Source: Polyodon spathula (lineage: Eukaryota; Chordata; Actinopteri; Acipenseriformes; Polyodontidae). From it: a stretch of DNA of 64,000 bases. The notes below the pieces were generated by a model, which had not been told where the DNA came from, ran no database searches, and saw nothing but the letters and a program-made list of their open reading frames with translations. How positions within the stretch are numbered: the first letter of the stretch is position 1; every line of letters starts with the position of its first letter. The stretch is from assembly GCF_017654505.1 (NCBI RefSeq), contig NC_054537.1, positions 1,451,383-1,515,382 of the forward strand, in the 5' to 3' direction. A program made the position numbers and the translations under genes. This document shows positions 1-11,945 of this stretch, piece after piece.

Positions 1-190
1 AGTGATAACACGCCATTTGGCCCATCAAGGCTAGTGCCTTGTTAGCATATCATTATCCCCTACTGGGGCGAACTCATTTAAAACCACACAATCCAGTCTT
101 GTTTTAAATGTTTTCGACCCTACTATGTCATCTGCTGGGCTGTTCCATGCATTTATAACTCTCTGTGTAAAAAAGTGCTTCCTACCTTCT
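1..190 (-). mobile_element. LINE 3'-end fragment
   Basis: On the minus strand it reads FFTQRVINAWNSP and ends with CTTGATGGGCCAAATGGC, the same tail form as the fragment near 21210 (AAGATGGGCCGAATGGCC) and, on minus, near 59590. It is the decayed 3' end of a non-LTR retrotransposon whose reverse transcriptase part is visible at 38857-39665. The left part lies outside the window. Confidence 0.6.
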
Positions 191-673
191 GTTGACGGGG
201 ACAGCTTTTGTGTCAAGCATGAACACCATATTAAAGTATATGGAATATGTGCATGTTGTCTATATTGCACATCTGCCAATGCACAGAAACCACAGTACTA
301 ATGGTAATAACGATAACTCCTCTCCCACTCCTCGGATTGCATCTCAGAAAGCTGCCCTGCTTAGTGTCAGAACGGGACTGCCACACATGAGCTGACAAAG
401 AGGAGCCCCAAGCATTCTTCTCAAGCTTTATAAACACAAGAATGAAACCTTTAATTCAACTGGTAGACTAAGGATTTCCACTCAGCTCAGATTGAAATAC
501 AGTGGAAATCCATGGTAAATGAATTGTGATGAATGCATTAATAAAATTAGAAACTATTAATGTAAATCAAATCAGCATTTACTGAAGATGTATTCAATAC
601 AATATATTACAAAGACAGAAGAATGTTTTCAAATTATTTTACTTTGACAGTGTTACGCCTAGCAAAATCTTTA

Positions 674-733
<60 letters not shown>

Positions 734-1209
734 AATTAATTAATTAATTTATTAATTAATGAATACATACATAAATAAATAAATATGTACAAATGAAAGT
801 ACTGCAAAGCTACAAGATCACGAGACAGTTTATGATGGGAATAAGCTATTCAGCCCATCAGAGCTCACAGTTTCTTATAAGCTGAATTGTGTAGTCTAGC
901 AGCTAGAAATGTTATTGCTAATTTGTTCCACTCATTACTGTTAAATAATGGTAGCTAAGTGTGTCAAAGTGGTTTGCAGCGTGCAGGTGTAGAGGTGATG
1001 CAGTGCTCCAGGTAATAACAAGCAACAAAGTTACTCGTGAAATGATGGTTTTATTTGTAATCCAACATCACTTGACAACAATAAATAACAATGAGAACTG
1101 GCAATGTGTATGGCTCAGTAAAATCCAAAGTCCTCAAACAATAGACACTATTAAATGGTATTAACACACACAATATACACAAACACGGTCGCGAGTCGAT
1201 GTTTATTAA

Positions 1210-1359
1210 CCCCTTTGGCCCTGAATTATTTTTTTCAAGCTGAAGGAGGCACTCCTTTACTGAGTATACATGAGTATCTTTTCATATATTTATACACTAC
1301 CTCAGACTGGCACCTACGTTACCATACGGATATGACAAGTCCCGACAGGACTGAAAGGG
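1210..1359. mobile_element. Small TTAA-flanked MITE (piggyBac-like)
   Basis: The left end CCCCTTTGGCCCTGAATT and the right end, read on minus as CCCTTTCAGTCCTGTCGGG, are imperfect inverted termini. Each is flanked by TTAA (1206-1209 and 1360-1363). A TTAA target and CCC(T)TT ends are typical of piggyBac-type elements. It has no coding capacity and is about 150 bp long. Kolobok-type elements also use TTAA, so the superfamily is tentative. Confidence 0.5.
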
Positions 1360-1615
1360 TTAAACAGCAGAATTGAGTCACTGGGCAGACAGATGTTTCT
1401 GTTGTGTGTCTGGTACAATACTCTATTGTACTAAACACAAATTAAAACTTGTTTAGCTGACATTTTTTATTATGTGACAATAAAACATTCTCGTATCAGC
1501 CCTGTCTAAAATTTCAGAGGTCAGTGTTGGAAGGAAACGATAGCTTATGATGTCTGTGTTTAGTCAGGAGGTTTAGTCTTTGGCTGTTTTGCCAAAATCA
1601 ATAAAGACTGACAGA

Positions 1616-1750
<135 letters not shown>

Positions 1751-2793
1751 AGGAGAACAATACAGACAGTATCTCAGCACTGGGTCACACCGTGAGTTCT
1801 CATTCTTGGCATTCAAGAGTCATAAAATTCATGTTGCTCTAAACACTCACCACAGATAATAAAAATGAAAAAAAAAGCTTTACAAAATGATTCTGCTTTT
1901 GTGCATCTGTGTCCTGTAGAATAGTCTTCCGTTAGTGTAGATCAGCTCTTATTTATATTCCTTGCATTGGTTTCTAGACAAAAAGCCAATCCTGATTCTG
2001 TCACAGAAGACTCTGAAAGGACCGGGCTGTGATTGCTGTTTAGTTGCTCCACAGAGTCCCCATCCACTGCTGTCCAAGAACACCCTGCGAGGGTATCTTT
2101 ATAGTTCAGCTACATGCACATCATTGTACTTTACACTTCAACTGGATTAACCCCAGACACGCGCAACACAAATTACTCAAAGCTATTTTAAAGCATCACA
2201 AGAAATATGAATAGTGACAGCTTCTGGAAAGGACAGATTCCTTTTTATTGAAAGTAATTTAAATGTAGTTAATAATTCAATTTGTTTAACACAGCATGTT
2301 ATTGAATTGGTTAGCTTTAGTCATTTATATTTACCAATCCAGGAGATTTTATCATTAATAGAAGATTTCATTATTGGTAATGTTTGGTCATTTCAGTAAA
2401 AAAATGAATGAAAGTCACATCAAGCTTTCGAAGGCCTGTGTGAAACAGGCCATAGAGCACTGCTAGTCAGCCAGCTGAGCATTGAGTGGGCTGAGGGACC
2501 ACAACACAGTCACAGAAGAGACTTTTCAAAACAAGACTGAAAGCATGCCTGTATGTACCGCTCAGTAAACTACAGTGGAAGCATTGTAAAGCACAGGCGT
2601 GATACGACAATCACAGATACGTATGGTAAAGCAAGGTATACACTTGAGAAAGTGTGGTAAGTACAGAGTGAAATTATAGTAAAGGCACGGTTAAGAGCAA
2701 AGATACTGTGCAAAAAAAGAATGTTAATATGGTCCATGCATGTGTATGTATGTGAGTAAACACAGTCTTAGATGTCACTGCACAACAATACAT

Positions 2794-3481
2794 GGTAACA
2801 ATTTATATGAAGTGTCTCTAATTACTGTGTACTTACATTGTAGTTGCTTATTAAATACATGTGAACTTACACATCATTACAATGTTATTATGTATAGTTA
2901 CAATGTACTCAATGTGTACGTTTTGTTGCACAACATGATCCTAACCCTATGCCTATCCCAAATCCTAACCCTACCACTGTCCCTACCCCAATCCCCAGCC
3001 CTATCCCTATCCCTAAGCCTAACCTATTCCAAGTCATAACCCTATCCCTATCTCTAAGCCTAACCCTAACCCTCTCCCTAACCCTAACCCTAACCCTAAC
3101 AATAACCCTAATCCTATCCCTATCCCTATTCCTTATCCTAACCCTGACCCTATCCCTAACCCTAACACTAACCCTATCCCTATCCTTAACCCTATCCCTA
3201 TCCCTAACCCTAACACTAACCCTATCCCTATCCTTAACCCTATCCCTATCCCTAACCCTAACCCTAACCCTATCCCCTTTCTCATACAAATGTGTACTTA
3301 CATACTAACCCTAACCCTAACCCTAATGCAAAAAATTGTGTACACATACATCATGCAAAAAGATGTACACATAGTAACGATGCATAATAACATTGTAATT
3401 ATATGTGAGTACACTTGTATATACAAAGTAACTACTATGTAAATACACAGTAATTAGAGACACTTAATGTAAAGGGTTACC
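2794..3481. mobile_element. MITE with telomere-like core, copy 1
   Basis: The left end starts GGTAACAATTTATATGAAG and the right end finishes TAATGTAAAGGGTTACC. The two flanking arms, roughly 140 bp each, are inverted copies that share CTCTAATTACTGTGTA and a run of TAAATACA/TACATAG-type words. The centre (about 2940-3325) is degenerate CCCTAA/CCCTAT repeat. The 8 bp before (CAATACAT) and after (GAATAAAT) agree at 6 of 8 positions, which suggests an 8-bp target duplication. It has no coding capacity. hAT, P or Merlin-type origin would fit 8 bp, but I cannot assign it. Confidence 0.75.
2938..3325. repeat. Interstitial telomere-like (CCCTAA)n, degenerate
   Basis: Runs of CCCTAA mixed with CCCTAT and CCTTAA cover almost 400 bp, read as CCCTAA on the plus strand. 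They occupy the core of the MITE at 2794-3481 and are therefore likely transposon cargo and not a chromosome-fusion relic. The long open frames here are a by-product of the 6-bp period. Confidence 0.9.
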
Positions 3482-3493
3482 GAATAAATACAG

Positions 3494-3529
<36 letters not shown>

Positions 3530-3695
3530 ACCATGATACAGTTCAAATCCTGATTACATATACTGTACAGTATCTGCATATGAGGAATTCTGTGCAGTTG
3601 TGTGACCCACATCGGAGAGCTACAGTACTAGCTTGTAAAGACGCAGCCTCCCATTCCACGTTGATTCAATATTGTTTGGGGTGATTTATTTGTAG

Positions 3696-3934
3696 AGCTG
3701 GAAGAGTCTCATCAGAAGTGCCACCCCTGCTGGTATCGCTTTGCACAGAGGTATCTGATCTGGGACTGCTGTCCGCTGTGGCTGAGGGTGAAAGAAATGG
3801 TGAATATGGTGGTGATGGACCCCTTTCTGGACCTGGCTATTACCATCTGCATTGTCCTCAACACCCTCTTCATGGCTCTGGAGCACTACCCAATGACAGA
3901 TGACTTTAGCAAAATGCTGTTTGTGGGTAACCTG
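3696..3934 (+). CDS. scn5a: Nav alpha exon: end of DI-DII linker, DII S1, start of S2
   Basis: Internal exon of a voltage-gated sodium channel alpha subunit, the pore protein that carries the fast depolarising Na+ current at the plasma membrane. The acceptor is TTTATTTGTAG and the donor is GTAAGC. The first two bases finish a codon, then 79 codons stay open from LEESHQKC to MLFVGNL. Residues 39-65 (MVMDPF-type start, then [16 protein letters not shown]) are DII S1; the last residues start S2. The 239-nt length equals the usual length of this Nav exon as I recall it, and this decides the start at 3696 rather than 3698. The polypyrimidine tract is weak. Family assignment is near certain. The Nav1.5 clade is inferred from signatures here (MALEHY) and in later exons, so the symbol is less sure than the family. 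Confidence 0.95.
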
Positions 3935-5702
3935 GTAAGCTGAATGTTCATTGGCTGCTGCAGCGGTGTCACATGGCCAATAAGCTCATGCTTAGCTAAC
4001 TTTTTAAATAATATGTGGCAAGGCTGTATTGTAGAGAATATAAAAAGTCTATTGTCTTCATGTGTATGTGGAGGTTTCCATTCCCTGAAGGAGCTCAAAT
4101 AGATTATGAAAGTCTGTAGGCTAAATTCTCAAATATATTTTTTCAGAAAGTAAAAATACACCAAACCACCATTTAGTGTTGGATGGCTAGTGTCAAGTTG
4201 GAGTAAATAGTGTTTCAAATCCTGTCCTTAATTCGTGAAGTGTTATAGAATCAGCCTGTAGCGTTTTCAGCCTCACCCTCAGTTACCTCAATCCTGAGGT
4301 GTCTATACTTCAGTGATGTAAACATATTTCAGGGTGTAATGATCCCTTGTATACAGTCTAGCTCTGTACCTTTGAGGGTGGGACTATTTGGAGACTGATG
4401 CCTAATCCCTTCTCCCAGTGGAGGAGATGCATTGTGGGAGTGTGATTACAGTGCATCGAGCTGGGCGCTCTGTAAGTGAAGCACGTGGCAATTAACAGCG
4501 TGCAGTGAAATCAGAAACGTATCAAAGGAAAATGTAATGTGAGCTGGTACTAAAGACTAGACACTGGAGGAACGGAATGTGTGATGACAAATAAACCCAG
4601 GCCTCTTCAGAAAACAACATGTCTGAACTTATTCAGTGAGATTATTATTTTCCACAGCGTTACTCCGACAGAAACCTTACCATGTTGGCTCCGTTTCTTG
4701 CAGTTTCTGAGTCCCAACAGTCAAATGTGTTGGGTGTTATTCCCCAGCTGGTTTTATTCCCCAGAATGCATGATTAAAACAATCAAAACAACTGGCGTTA
4801 TGTATCGCAGCAGGGGATATAAAAAGGGAGCATGTTTGTTGTAAAGTCTGCTGGGTGCTCTGTAACTTGAGAAAGAGCCGCAGTCAGTAATGAAAGTGAC
4901 ATGGTCAGGCTGCTTTGGGAGCTCTGCACGGGATTAGATGCACAGTAACACAGCACTTCTTTGTTAATCCGTTAATTGATCATTTATAAATCACATTAAA
5001 AAATGTTCTTACATCAAGGACTTCAACTCCAGCTGTATTAGTAGTGTAAGCCTGATTGAAGCAAACTGTATTTGTTTTATTAGATTAAATGGTGGTGGTG
5101 GTGTTGTCAGATGATCGATGAAGACCTTTGTTCAGTAAAGCCATGCCTGAGTGGCTCTGTAAAGGATAAGAGGATAAACAGGATCCCCACTGGGTATTTA
5201 AAATGTACATTAATACAGATGTTCTGCTGCCGTCACCCAGGCGGAGGGGATTCGTGTTTTGCAGTAAACCATTTAAGAGTGTCTTTATAGTCTTGGGTGA
5301 GCAGGTATGAACTTTTTATATTATCAGACATCTTCTGCTCCATGAAGAAATCCCTCAAGGAGTGCAAATTAACGATGTTTAGAGACAGCAGTAAATAGAC
5401 TCATGGTAAATTTGAAAGGCATTGCACTTTATAAGGACTTTGTATTGATCTGCACTGAATCACCATTAGGCTGATGTAGTATCAACTGTCTAAAATATAA
5501 CTGTATTATCAACCGTCTAAAGTATTTTAACCCATGTGGTGCACAGCACCTATGAGCACTCATATAATAAAAGTAAGGGAAGAAACTAAAAAAAAAAAAA
5601 AAAAAACAATTGTCTAACAGAGAAACGTTTCCAGATACAGGCACTGCAAGTGTCTTTTTCAATTTCATTTAGGCATCTTTGCTTGTAAGGCTCCTCAAAA
5701 AC

Positions 5703-6396
5703 AATGTCAGTGCTTTGCACAGTATCAATGCATTGCACAGTGTCAGTGCTCTGCACAGTATCAATGCATTGCACAGTGTCAGTGCTTTGCACAGTATCAA
5801 TGCATTGCACAGTGTCAGTGCTTTGCACAGTATCAATGCATTGCACAGTGTCAGTGCTTTGCACAATGTCAGTGCTTTGAACAGTGTCAGTGCTTTGCAC
5901 AGTATCAATACATTGCAAAGTGTCAGTGCTTTGCACAGTATCAATGCATTGCACAGTGTCAGTGCTTTGCACAGTATCAATGCATTGCACAGTGTCAGTG
6001 CTTTGCACAGTATCAATGCATTGCACAGTGTCAGTACTTTGCACAGTGTCAGTGCTTTGCACAACATCAGTGCTCTGCACAGTGTCAGTGCTCTGCACAA
6101 TGTCAGTGCTTTGAACAGTGTCAGTGCTTTGCACAGTATCAATGCATTGCACAGTGTCAGTGCTTTGCACAATGTCAGTGCTTTGAACAGTGTCAGTGCT
6201 TTGCACAGTGTCAGTACTTTGCACAGTATCAATGCATTGTACAGTGTCGGTGCTTTACATAATGTCAGTGCTTTGCACAGTGTCAGTGCTTTGCACAGAG
6301 TCAGTGCTTTGAACAGTGTCAGTGCTTTGTGCAATGTCAGTGCTTTGAACAGTGTCAGTGCTTTGCACAGTGTCAGTGCTTTGCACTATGTCAGTC
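5703..6396. repeat. 18-bp minisatellite with alternating unit types
   Basis: Units of 18 bp come in two main forms, CAGTGTCAGTGCTTTGCA and CAGTATCAATGCATTGCA. They often alternate to make a 36-bp higher-order unit; about 38 units are present. Because 18 is divisible by 3, frames stay open on both strands for over 200 codons without being genes. Confidence 0.97.
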
Positions 6397-6737
6397 TTTT
6401 AGCTAGGAGTTGTAATGACAGTGAGTGGACAACCAGAGCTCTGAAAGGAATCCGATCCTTATGACATCAGATAACCCTCCTCTGCACATGACCAAACATA
6501 CCATTTAACCCACTTATCAGCACGGCTATGGAAACCAAACCACTGTACATCAAACACAAGAATACATGCTAAATAAAACAAATGCAATTGTTCAGTTGGC
6601 ATGTTAACATGTTCATGCTTTTAAAAATGTTTGCAGTTTTGCACTAAAAGGCTAAAATGGCTTGAATTTTAATATATCATGACCTTATAAACCTTGTTGG
6701 GTTGGAGGGGTCTTCGGCAGAGTCACTCTTAAATAAG

Positions 6738-7012
6738 TGTTTGTGAACAAGACACCCTGAGGCAGACATAATTTCCTGTCCCCCCCACACAGTGTCTATG
6801 AACAGCATACCTTGAGACAGACATCACTTCCTGTCCCACCCACACAGTGTCTGTGAACAGCATACCTCAAGGCAGACATCACTTCCTGTCCCCCCCACAC
6901 AGTGTCTGTGAACAGCATACCTCGAGACAGACATCACTTCCTGTCCCCCCCACACAGTGTCTGTGAACAGCATACCTCGAGACAGACATCACTTCCTGTT
7001 CCCTCCACACAG
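6738..7012. repeat. 55-bp array carrying splice-acceptor motifs
   Basis: Five units of exactly 55 bp end at 6792, 6847, 6902, 6957 and 7012. The last four each end in a pyrimidine-rich stretch plus CCACACAG or a near copy. The AG of the fifth unit is the true acceptor of the exon at 7013. The first unit (from 6738) is the most diverged. The true site has extra T in its tract (CTGTTCCCTCCACACAG) where the upstream copies are C-rich. Every upstream unit starts TGTYTRTGA, so use of an earlier AG would enter a TGA stop at the third codon. Confidence 0.95.
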
Positions 7013-7186
7013 GTGTTCACTGGGATCTTCACTGCGGAGATGCTGTTTAAAATCGTTGCCATGGATCCCTACGAATACTTCCAGCAGGGCTGGAACATCT
7101 TTGACAGCATCATCGTCTGCCTCAGTCTGATGGAGCTGGGTCTCTCCAATGTGGAGGGGCTGTCTGTGCTGCGCTCTTTCAGACTG
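7013..7186 (+). CDS. scn5a: Nav alpha exon: DII S2-S3 and start of S4
   Basis: A 174-nt, phase 0-0 exon of 58 codons that continues the channel from the previous exon. It starts [10 protein letters not shown] (rest of S2), continues through the S2-S3 loop ([16 protein letters not shown]) into S3 ([13 protein letters not shown]), and ends in SVLRSFRL, the first two S4 voltage-sensing arginines. The acceptor is CCACACAG and the donor is GTAATT. The acceptor AG at 7011-7012 is also the last base pair of the fifth unit of a 55-bp tandem array (see 6738-7012). Length and phase match the standard Nav exon. No disabling change is seen. Confidence 0.96.
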
Positions 7187-7470
7187 GTAATTCTGTTTCT
7201 GATTAACCCTTTCACTCCTCAGGTAAACCATGGTAAACTGTGGTAAACTGTTGTAAAGTAGATCCCTTGGCATGGCTAGCATAGGAAAACTGCAAAACAC
7301 TTTTTAAAATTTTTTTTTTTTTATTCCAATTGTATAATTATTTTTGTTTTAGTCACTTTTAATTGTTCTATTTATACAATATATTTTTTAATTTTGCAGT
7401 TAAAACCACATTTGTATCTTTTTAAATTTGTATTCAATTTTAATTTGGCTGTTTTCAATGTAATCATTTA

Positions 7471-7501
<31 letters not shown>

Positions 7502-7770
7502 AAGCACTTGGGATCCTCTCGATGAAGGGAGCTGTAGAAATGTGTATTGTATTGTAAAATTATAGTGCAAATGTACTGTGGTAAGGGACAAAAAACTCCA
7601 TTAAACTAACAAAGCATTATGAAAACATAAAGCTTACTACATGACTCATAGCTTTACTTTAGCAGTCACACGAAACGAAAACTACACAGTCCTATAAAGA
7701 GCAAACTGTCTACTTTTTTAAAGAGAATATCTGACAAAAATAACAAGCCTGTGTTGCGTTGTTTAGTTTC

Positions 7771-9169
7771 CAAATACAGCACAGCATGTACTCGCCCTTC
7801 AAATGAGACACACACACAAACAATATCCTATTGGAGGAGACCAATTACAGCATAGCATCTACGCTCTTCAAATGAGTCACACACACAAACAAGATCCTAT
7901 TGGAAGAGACCAAATACAGCACAGCATGTACTCGCCCTTCAAATGAGACACACATACCAACAAGATCCTACTGGAAGAGACCAAATACAGCACAGCATGT
8001 ACTCGCCCTTCAAATGAGACACACACACAAACAAGGTCCTATTGGAGGAGACCAATTACAGCATAGCATCTACGCTCTTCAAATGAGTCACACACACAAA
8101 CAAGATCCTATTGGAAGAGACCAAATGCAGCACAGCATGTACTCGTCCTTCAAATGAGTCACACACACAAACAAGATCCTATTGAAAGAGACCAAATACA
8201 GCACAGCATGTACTCGTCCTTCGAATGAGACAGGCACACAAACAAGATCCTATTGGAAGAGACCAATTACAGCATAGCATGTACTCGTCCTTCGAATGAG
8301 ACAAGCACACAAACAAGGTCCTATTGGAAGAGACCAATTACAACATAGCATCTACACCCTTCAAATGAGACACACACACAAACAAGATCCTATTGGAAGA
8401 GACCAAATATAGCACAGCATGTACTCGTCCTTCGAATGAGACAGGCACACAAACAAGGTCCTATTGGAAGAGACCAATTACAACGTAGCATCTACACCCT
8501 TCAAATGAGACACACACACAAACAAGATCCTATTGGAAGAGACCAAATACAGCACAGCATGTACTCGTCCTTCGAATGAGACAGGCACACAAACAAGATC
8601 CTATTGGAAGAAACCAATTACAGCATAGCATCTACGCCCTTCAAATGAGTCACACACACAAACAAGGTCCTATTGGAAGAAACCAATTACAGCATAGCAT
8701 CTACGCCCTTCAAATGAGACACACACACAAACAAGGTCCTATTGGAAGAGACCAAATACAGCACAGCATGTTCTCGTCCTTCGAATGAGACACACACACA
8801 AACAAGGTCCTATTGGAAGAGACCAATTACAGCATAGCATCTACGCCCTGAATGAGACACACACACAAACAAGATCCTATTGGAAGAGACCAAATACAGC
8901 ATAGCATCTACACCCTTCAAATGAGTCACACACACACACAAGATCCTATTGGAAGAGACCAAATGCAGCACAGCATGTACTCGTCCTTCAAATGAGTCAC
9001 ACACACAAACAAGATCCTATTGGAAGAGACCAAATACAGCACAGCATGTACTCGTCCTTCGAATGAGACACACACACAAACAAGATCCTATTGGAAGAGA
9101 CCAAATACAACACAGCATGTACTCGTCCTTCGAATGAGACACACACACAAACAAGGTCCTATTGGAAGT
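7771..9169. repeat. About 71-bp tandem array, two unit types
   Basis: About 20 units share the block CACACACAAACAAG followed by (A/G)TCCTATTGGAAGAGACC. Type A has CAGCATAGCATCTAC and AATGAGTCA; type B has CAGCACAGCATGTACTCG and AATGAGACA. The types are interleaved in a non-random order. The array runs directly into a SINE/LINE-like tail at 9190-9250, so it may have grown inside that element. Confidence 0.95.
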
Positions 9170-9189
9170 GACTCTGCAGCAGCAGTTGT

Positions 9190-9255
9190 AAGGCATAGTT
9201 CACCTCTAGTCCCTGTAAGTTGCTCTGGTTAAAAGCATTTGCTAAATGACTAATT
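9190..9255 (+). mobile_element. SINE/LINE-type 3' tail
   Basis: Contains TGTAAGTTGCTCTGGTTAAA then AGCATTTGCTAAATGAC, a decayed form of the widespread fish tail GTAAGTC.CTTTGGATAAA..GC.TCTGCCAAAT. Related copies occur at 49229-49281 (plus) and at 58066-58095 and 58878-58915 (minus). Confidence 0.5.
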
Positions 9256-9307
9256 AATAAATGATTTGCCAGAGTTTGATTCCTGTAATGCTTGTGGAAG
9301 CTTGATA

Positions 9308-10865
9308 CAGTGGCTTGCGAAAGTATTGACCCCCCTTGGCATTTTTTCTATTTTTATGCCTTACTACCTGGAATTAAAATGGATTTTTATTTGGATTTCA
9401 TGTAATGGACATACACAAAATAGTCCAAATTGGTGAAGTTTTCTAAAAAATAAATAACAGAAAAGTGGTGCGTGCATATGTATTCACCCCCTTTGCTATT
9501 AAGCCTCTAAATAAGAGCTGGTGCAACCAATTACCGAAGTCACATAATTAGTTAAATAAAGTCCACCTGTGTACAATCTAAGTGTCACATGATCTGTCAC
9601 ATGATCTCAGTATATATACACCTGTTCTGAAAGGCCCCAGAGTCTGCAACACCACTAAGCAAGGGGCACCACCAAACAAGCAGCACCATGAAGACCAAGG
9701 AGCTCTCCAAACAGGTCAGGGACAAAGTTGTGGAGAAGTACAGATCAGGGTTGGGTTATAAAAAAATATCCGAAACTTTGAGCATCCCACGGAGCACCAT
9801 TAAAGCCATTATTAAAAAATGGAAAGAATATGGCACCACAACAAACCTGGCAAGAGAGGGACGCCCACCAAAACTCACGGACCAGGCAAGGAGGGCATTA
9901 ATCAGAGAGGCAACAAAGAGACCAAAGATAACCCTAAAGGAGCTGCAAAGCTCCACAGTGGAGATTGGAGTATCTTTAAGTCGTACACTCCACAGAGCTG
10001 GGCTTTACGGAAGTGGCCAGAAAAAAGCCATTACTTAAAGAAAAAAATAAGCAAACAAGTTTGGTGTTTGCCAAAAGGCATGTGGGAGACTCCCCAAACA
10101 TATGGAAGAAGGTACTCTGGTCAGATGAGACTAAAACTGAGCTTTATGGCCATCAAGAAAAACACTATGTCTGGCGCAAACCCAACACCTCTCATCACCC
10201 CGAGAACACCATCCCCACAGTGAAGCATGGTGGTGGCAGCATCATGCTTTGGGGATGTTTTTCATCGGCAGGTACTAGGAAACTGGTCAGAATTGAAAGA
10301 ATGATGGGTGGTGCTAAATACAGGGAAACCTGTTTCAGTCTTCCAGAGATTTGAGACTGGGACAAAGGTTCACCTTCCAGCAGGACAATGACCCTAAGCA
10401 TACTGCTAAAGCAACACTTGAGTGGTTTAAGGGGAAACATTTAAATGTCTTGGAATGGCCTAGTCAAAGCCCAGACCTCAATCCAATTGAGAATCTGTGG
10501 TATGACTTAAAGATTGCTGTACACCAGCAGAACCCATCCAACTTGAAGGAGCTGGAGCAGTGGCTAGATGTGCCAAGCTTATAGATACATACCCCAAGAA
10601 ACTTGCAGCTATAATTGCTGCAAAAGGTGACTCTACAAAGTATTGACTTTGGGGGGTTGAATACTTATGCACGCTCAAGTTTTCTGTTTTTTTGTCTTAT
10701 TTCTTGTTTGTTTCACAATAAAAATGTTTTTTGCATCTTCAAAGTGGTAGGCATGTTGTGTAAATCAAATGATACAAACCCCCCAAAAATCAATTTTAAT
10801 TCCAGGTTGTAAGGCAACAAAATAAGAAAAATGCCAAGGAGGGTCAACACTTTCGCAAGCCACTG
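9308..10865 (+). mobile_element. Tc1-like DNA transposon, dead copy
   Basis: A complete-length Tc1/mariner element of 1558 bp flanked by TA (9306-9307, 10866-10867). The ends are CAGTGGCTTGCGAAAGTATT and, on minus, CAGTGGCTTGCGAAAGTGTT. Inverted termini of about 75 bp include ATGCC and CCTGGAATTAAAAT. It encloses the broken transposase at 9688-10584. Its orientation is the same as the host gene. Confidence 0.95.
9688..10584 (+). pseudogene. Tc1-family transposase, frameshifted
   Basis: In active form this enzyme cuts and pastes the element at TA sites. The first frame (9688-10035) carries the paired helix-turn-helix DNA-binding region (KELSKQVRDKVVEKYRSG..., GRPPKLT). Translation then continues in a second frame from about 10013, which has WSDETK (first Asp), and in a third from about 10351, which has [11 protein letters not shown] (second Asp) and [11 protein letters not shown] (Glu). 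The spacing from QQD to the Glu gives DD34E, the Tc1 signature. Frame changes near 10013 and 10340, plus a deletion after 10555 that removes the C-terminal end, show it is not functional. Confidence 0.93.
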
Positions 10866-11945
10866 TATGTCTTGTAAAAAGAGTGTTTGTAAAAGTGCAG
10901 TGCATATATCAGCTTGCAGGAGCCACTGTTTGTATAATCTGCTATACCTAACCCAATGATGAGAGGAGTCAGCTGCAGGATCAAGCATCACAAAATACAG
11001 GATTACAGCTAAACCGGACACATTTGACAAATACATTTTTTTTTTGTTTTCATTACTTAATCTTTGAAGGTTAGTCCTTCGACCGCTGATGTTTTTAGTT
11101 CTAAATGCAACAAAACCCCATTCCCCCACAACATGATTGTTTTAAAAGGTTTTGCATACATTTCAATGGACTGCTGCTGCTGCAGATGTAAAAATGTTGG
11201 CATGCATACAGTAGCTGCTCTCTCAGTTCATGGTACTGTATTACTGTATTACTGTATTTTTTAGAAGAACAAAGGTAGCATACTGTATGTGTATTGTCAT
11301 TGCCACAACAGAAACTTAGTAGTCTTGTATTGGAACAGAAATTCCAATACCCCAGTAAATCTGCTTCCCTTTGCCCTTTTCTTGCTCCTCACCAGTAAAC
11401 GTGGCATTCCTGCTTTCTGATTGTCTCAGAAGCTCAGAGAGGTCAGGCATGTTCAGGGTAGCTGGAAGTAGAGTTTCAGCCAGGGTTGTTCCTTCAAGCC
11501 AAAACTTAAGTTTCCAGCACCTTATGAGGGGTCCGGACATCCCTGAAAAGCATGATGTTGCAAAGGAACACTTTAAACCATTACATGGAAAACAGCTTAC
11601 TACATCATTTAATAAAATAGACATTTTAAAAATGTGGTTTTATTTGTAAAAAAGCTTGTTTTTAGAAATAGAACAATTAAAGAGTCTAAAACTAAAATGT
11701 AAATTAATTGTAATTTAAAAACGGACAAAAAGAAAATGCAGTTTTGATTGTGAAATAGGAAGTCTAAGATAGAAAAGCTATTTTGTAAAACAGTAAGCGT
11801 CCCAGCTTCCCTGACAGATGAAGGCAGAGTATTTCATAATTCAGGAGCTTCACAAGGCCCTTCCTCCCATATTATTTGAATCCACACTTGAACTTGCTGC
11901 AGGGGTTCTGTTTAAGACATGCATGCTTCTTCCCCCTTTTCACAG

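Larger units (their letters stand above)
3935..7012 (+). other. Intron between DII S1 and DII S2-S3 exons
   Basis: A 3.08-kb intron. It contains the 18-bp minisatellite at 5703-6396 and the 55-bp array that runs into the acceptor. A poly-A tract sits at 5588-5607. I see no recognisable element in 3940-5580 or 6400-6730. Confidence 0.9.
7187..11945 (+). other. Intron between DII S2-S3 and DII S4-S6 exons
   Basis: A 4.76-kb intron. It contains a TG repeat at 7474-7501, the 71-bp array, a SINE/LINE-like tail and a Tc1 copy. I see nothing specific in 7190-7470, 7505-7765 or 10870-11940. Confidence 0.9.

Noticed and set aside
2909..3308. Arg/Asp-rich and Leu/Ser/Thr-rich frames
   Set aside because: Translation of the degenerate CCCTAA tract.
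2938..3325. Chromosome-end or fusion-point telomere
   Set aside because: The tract is bounded by inverted MITE arms with near-matching 8-bp flanks and recurs in other copies of the family.
5586..6464. Long repetitive frames on both strands
   Set aside because: 18-bp minisatellite translation. It lies inside a sodium channel intron and lacks splice or promoter evidence.
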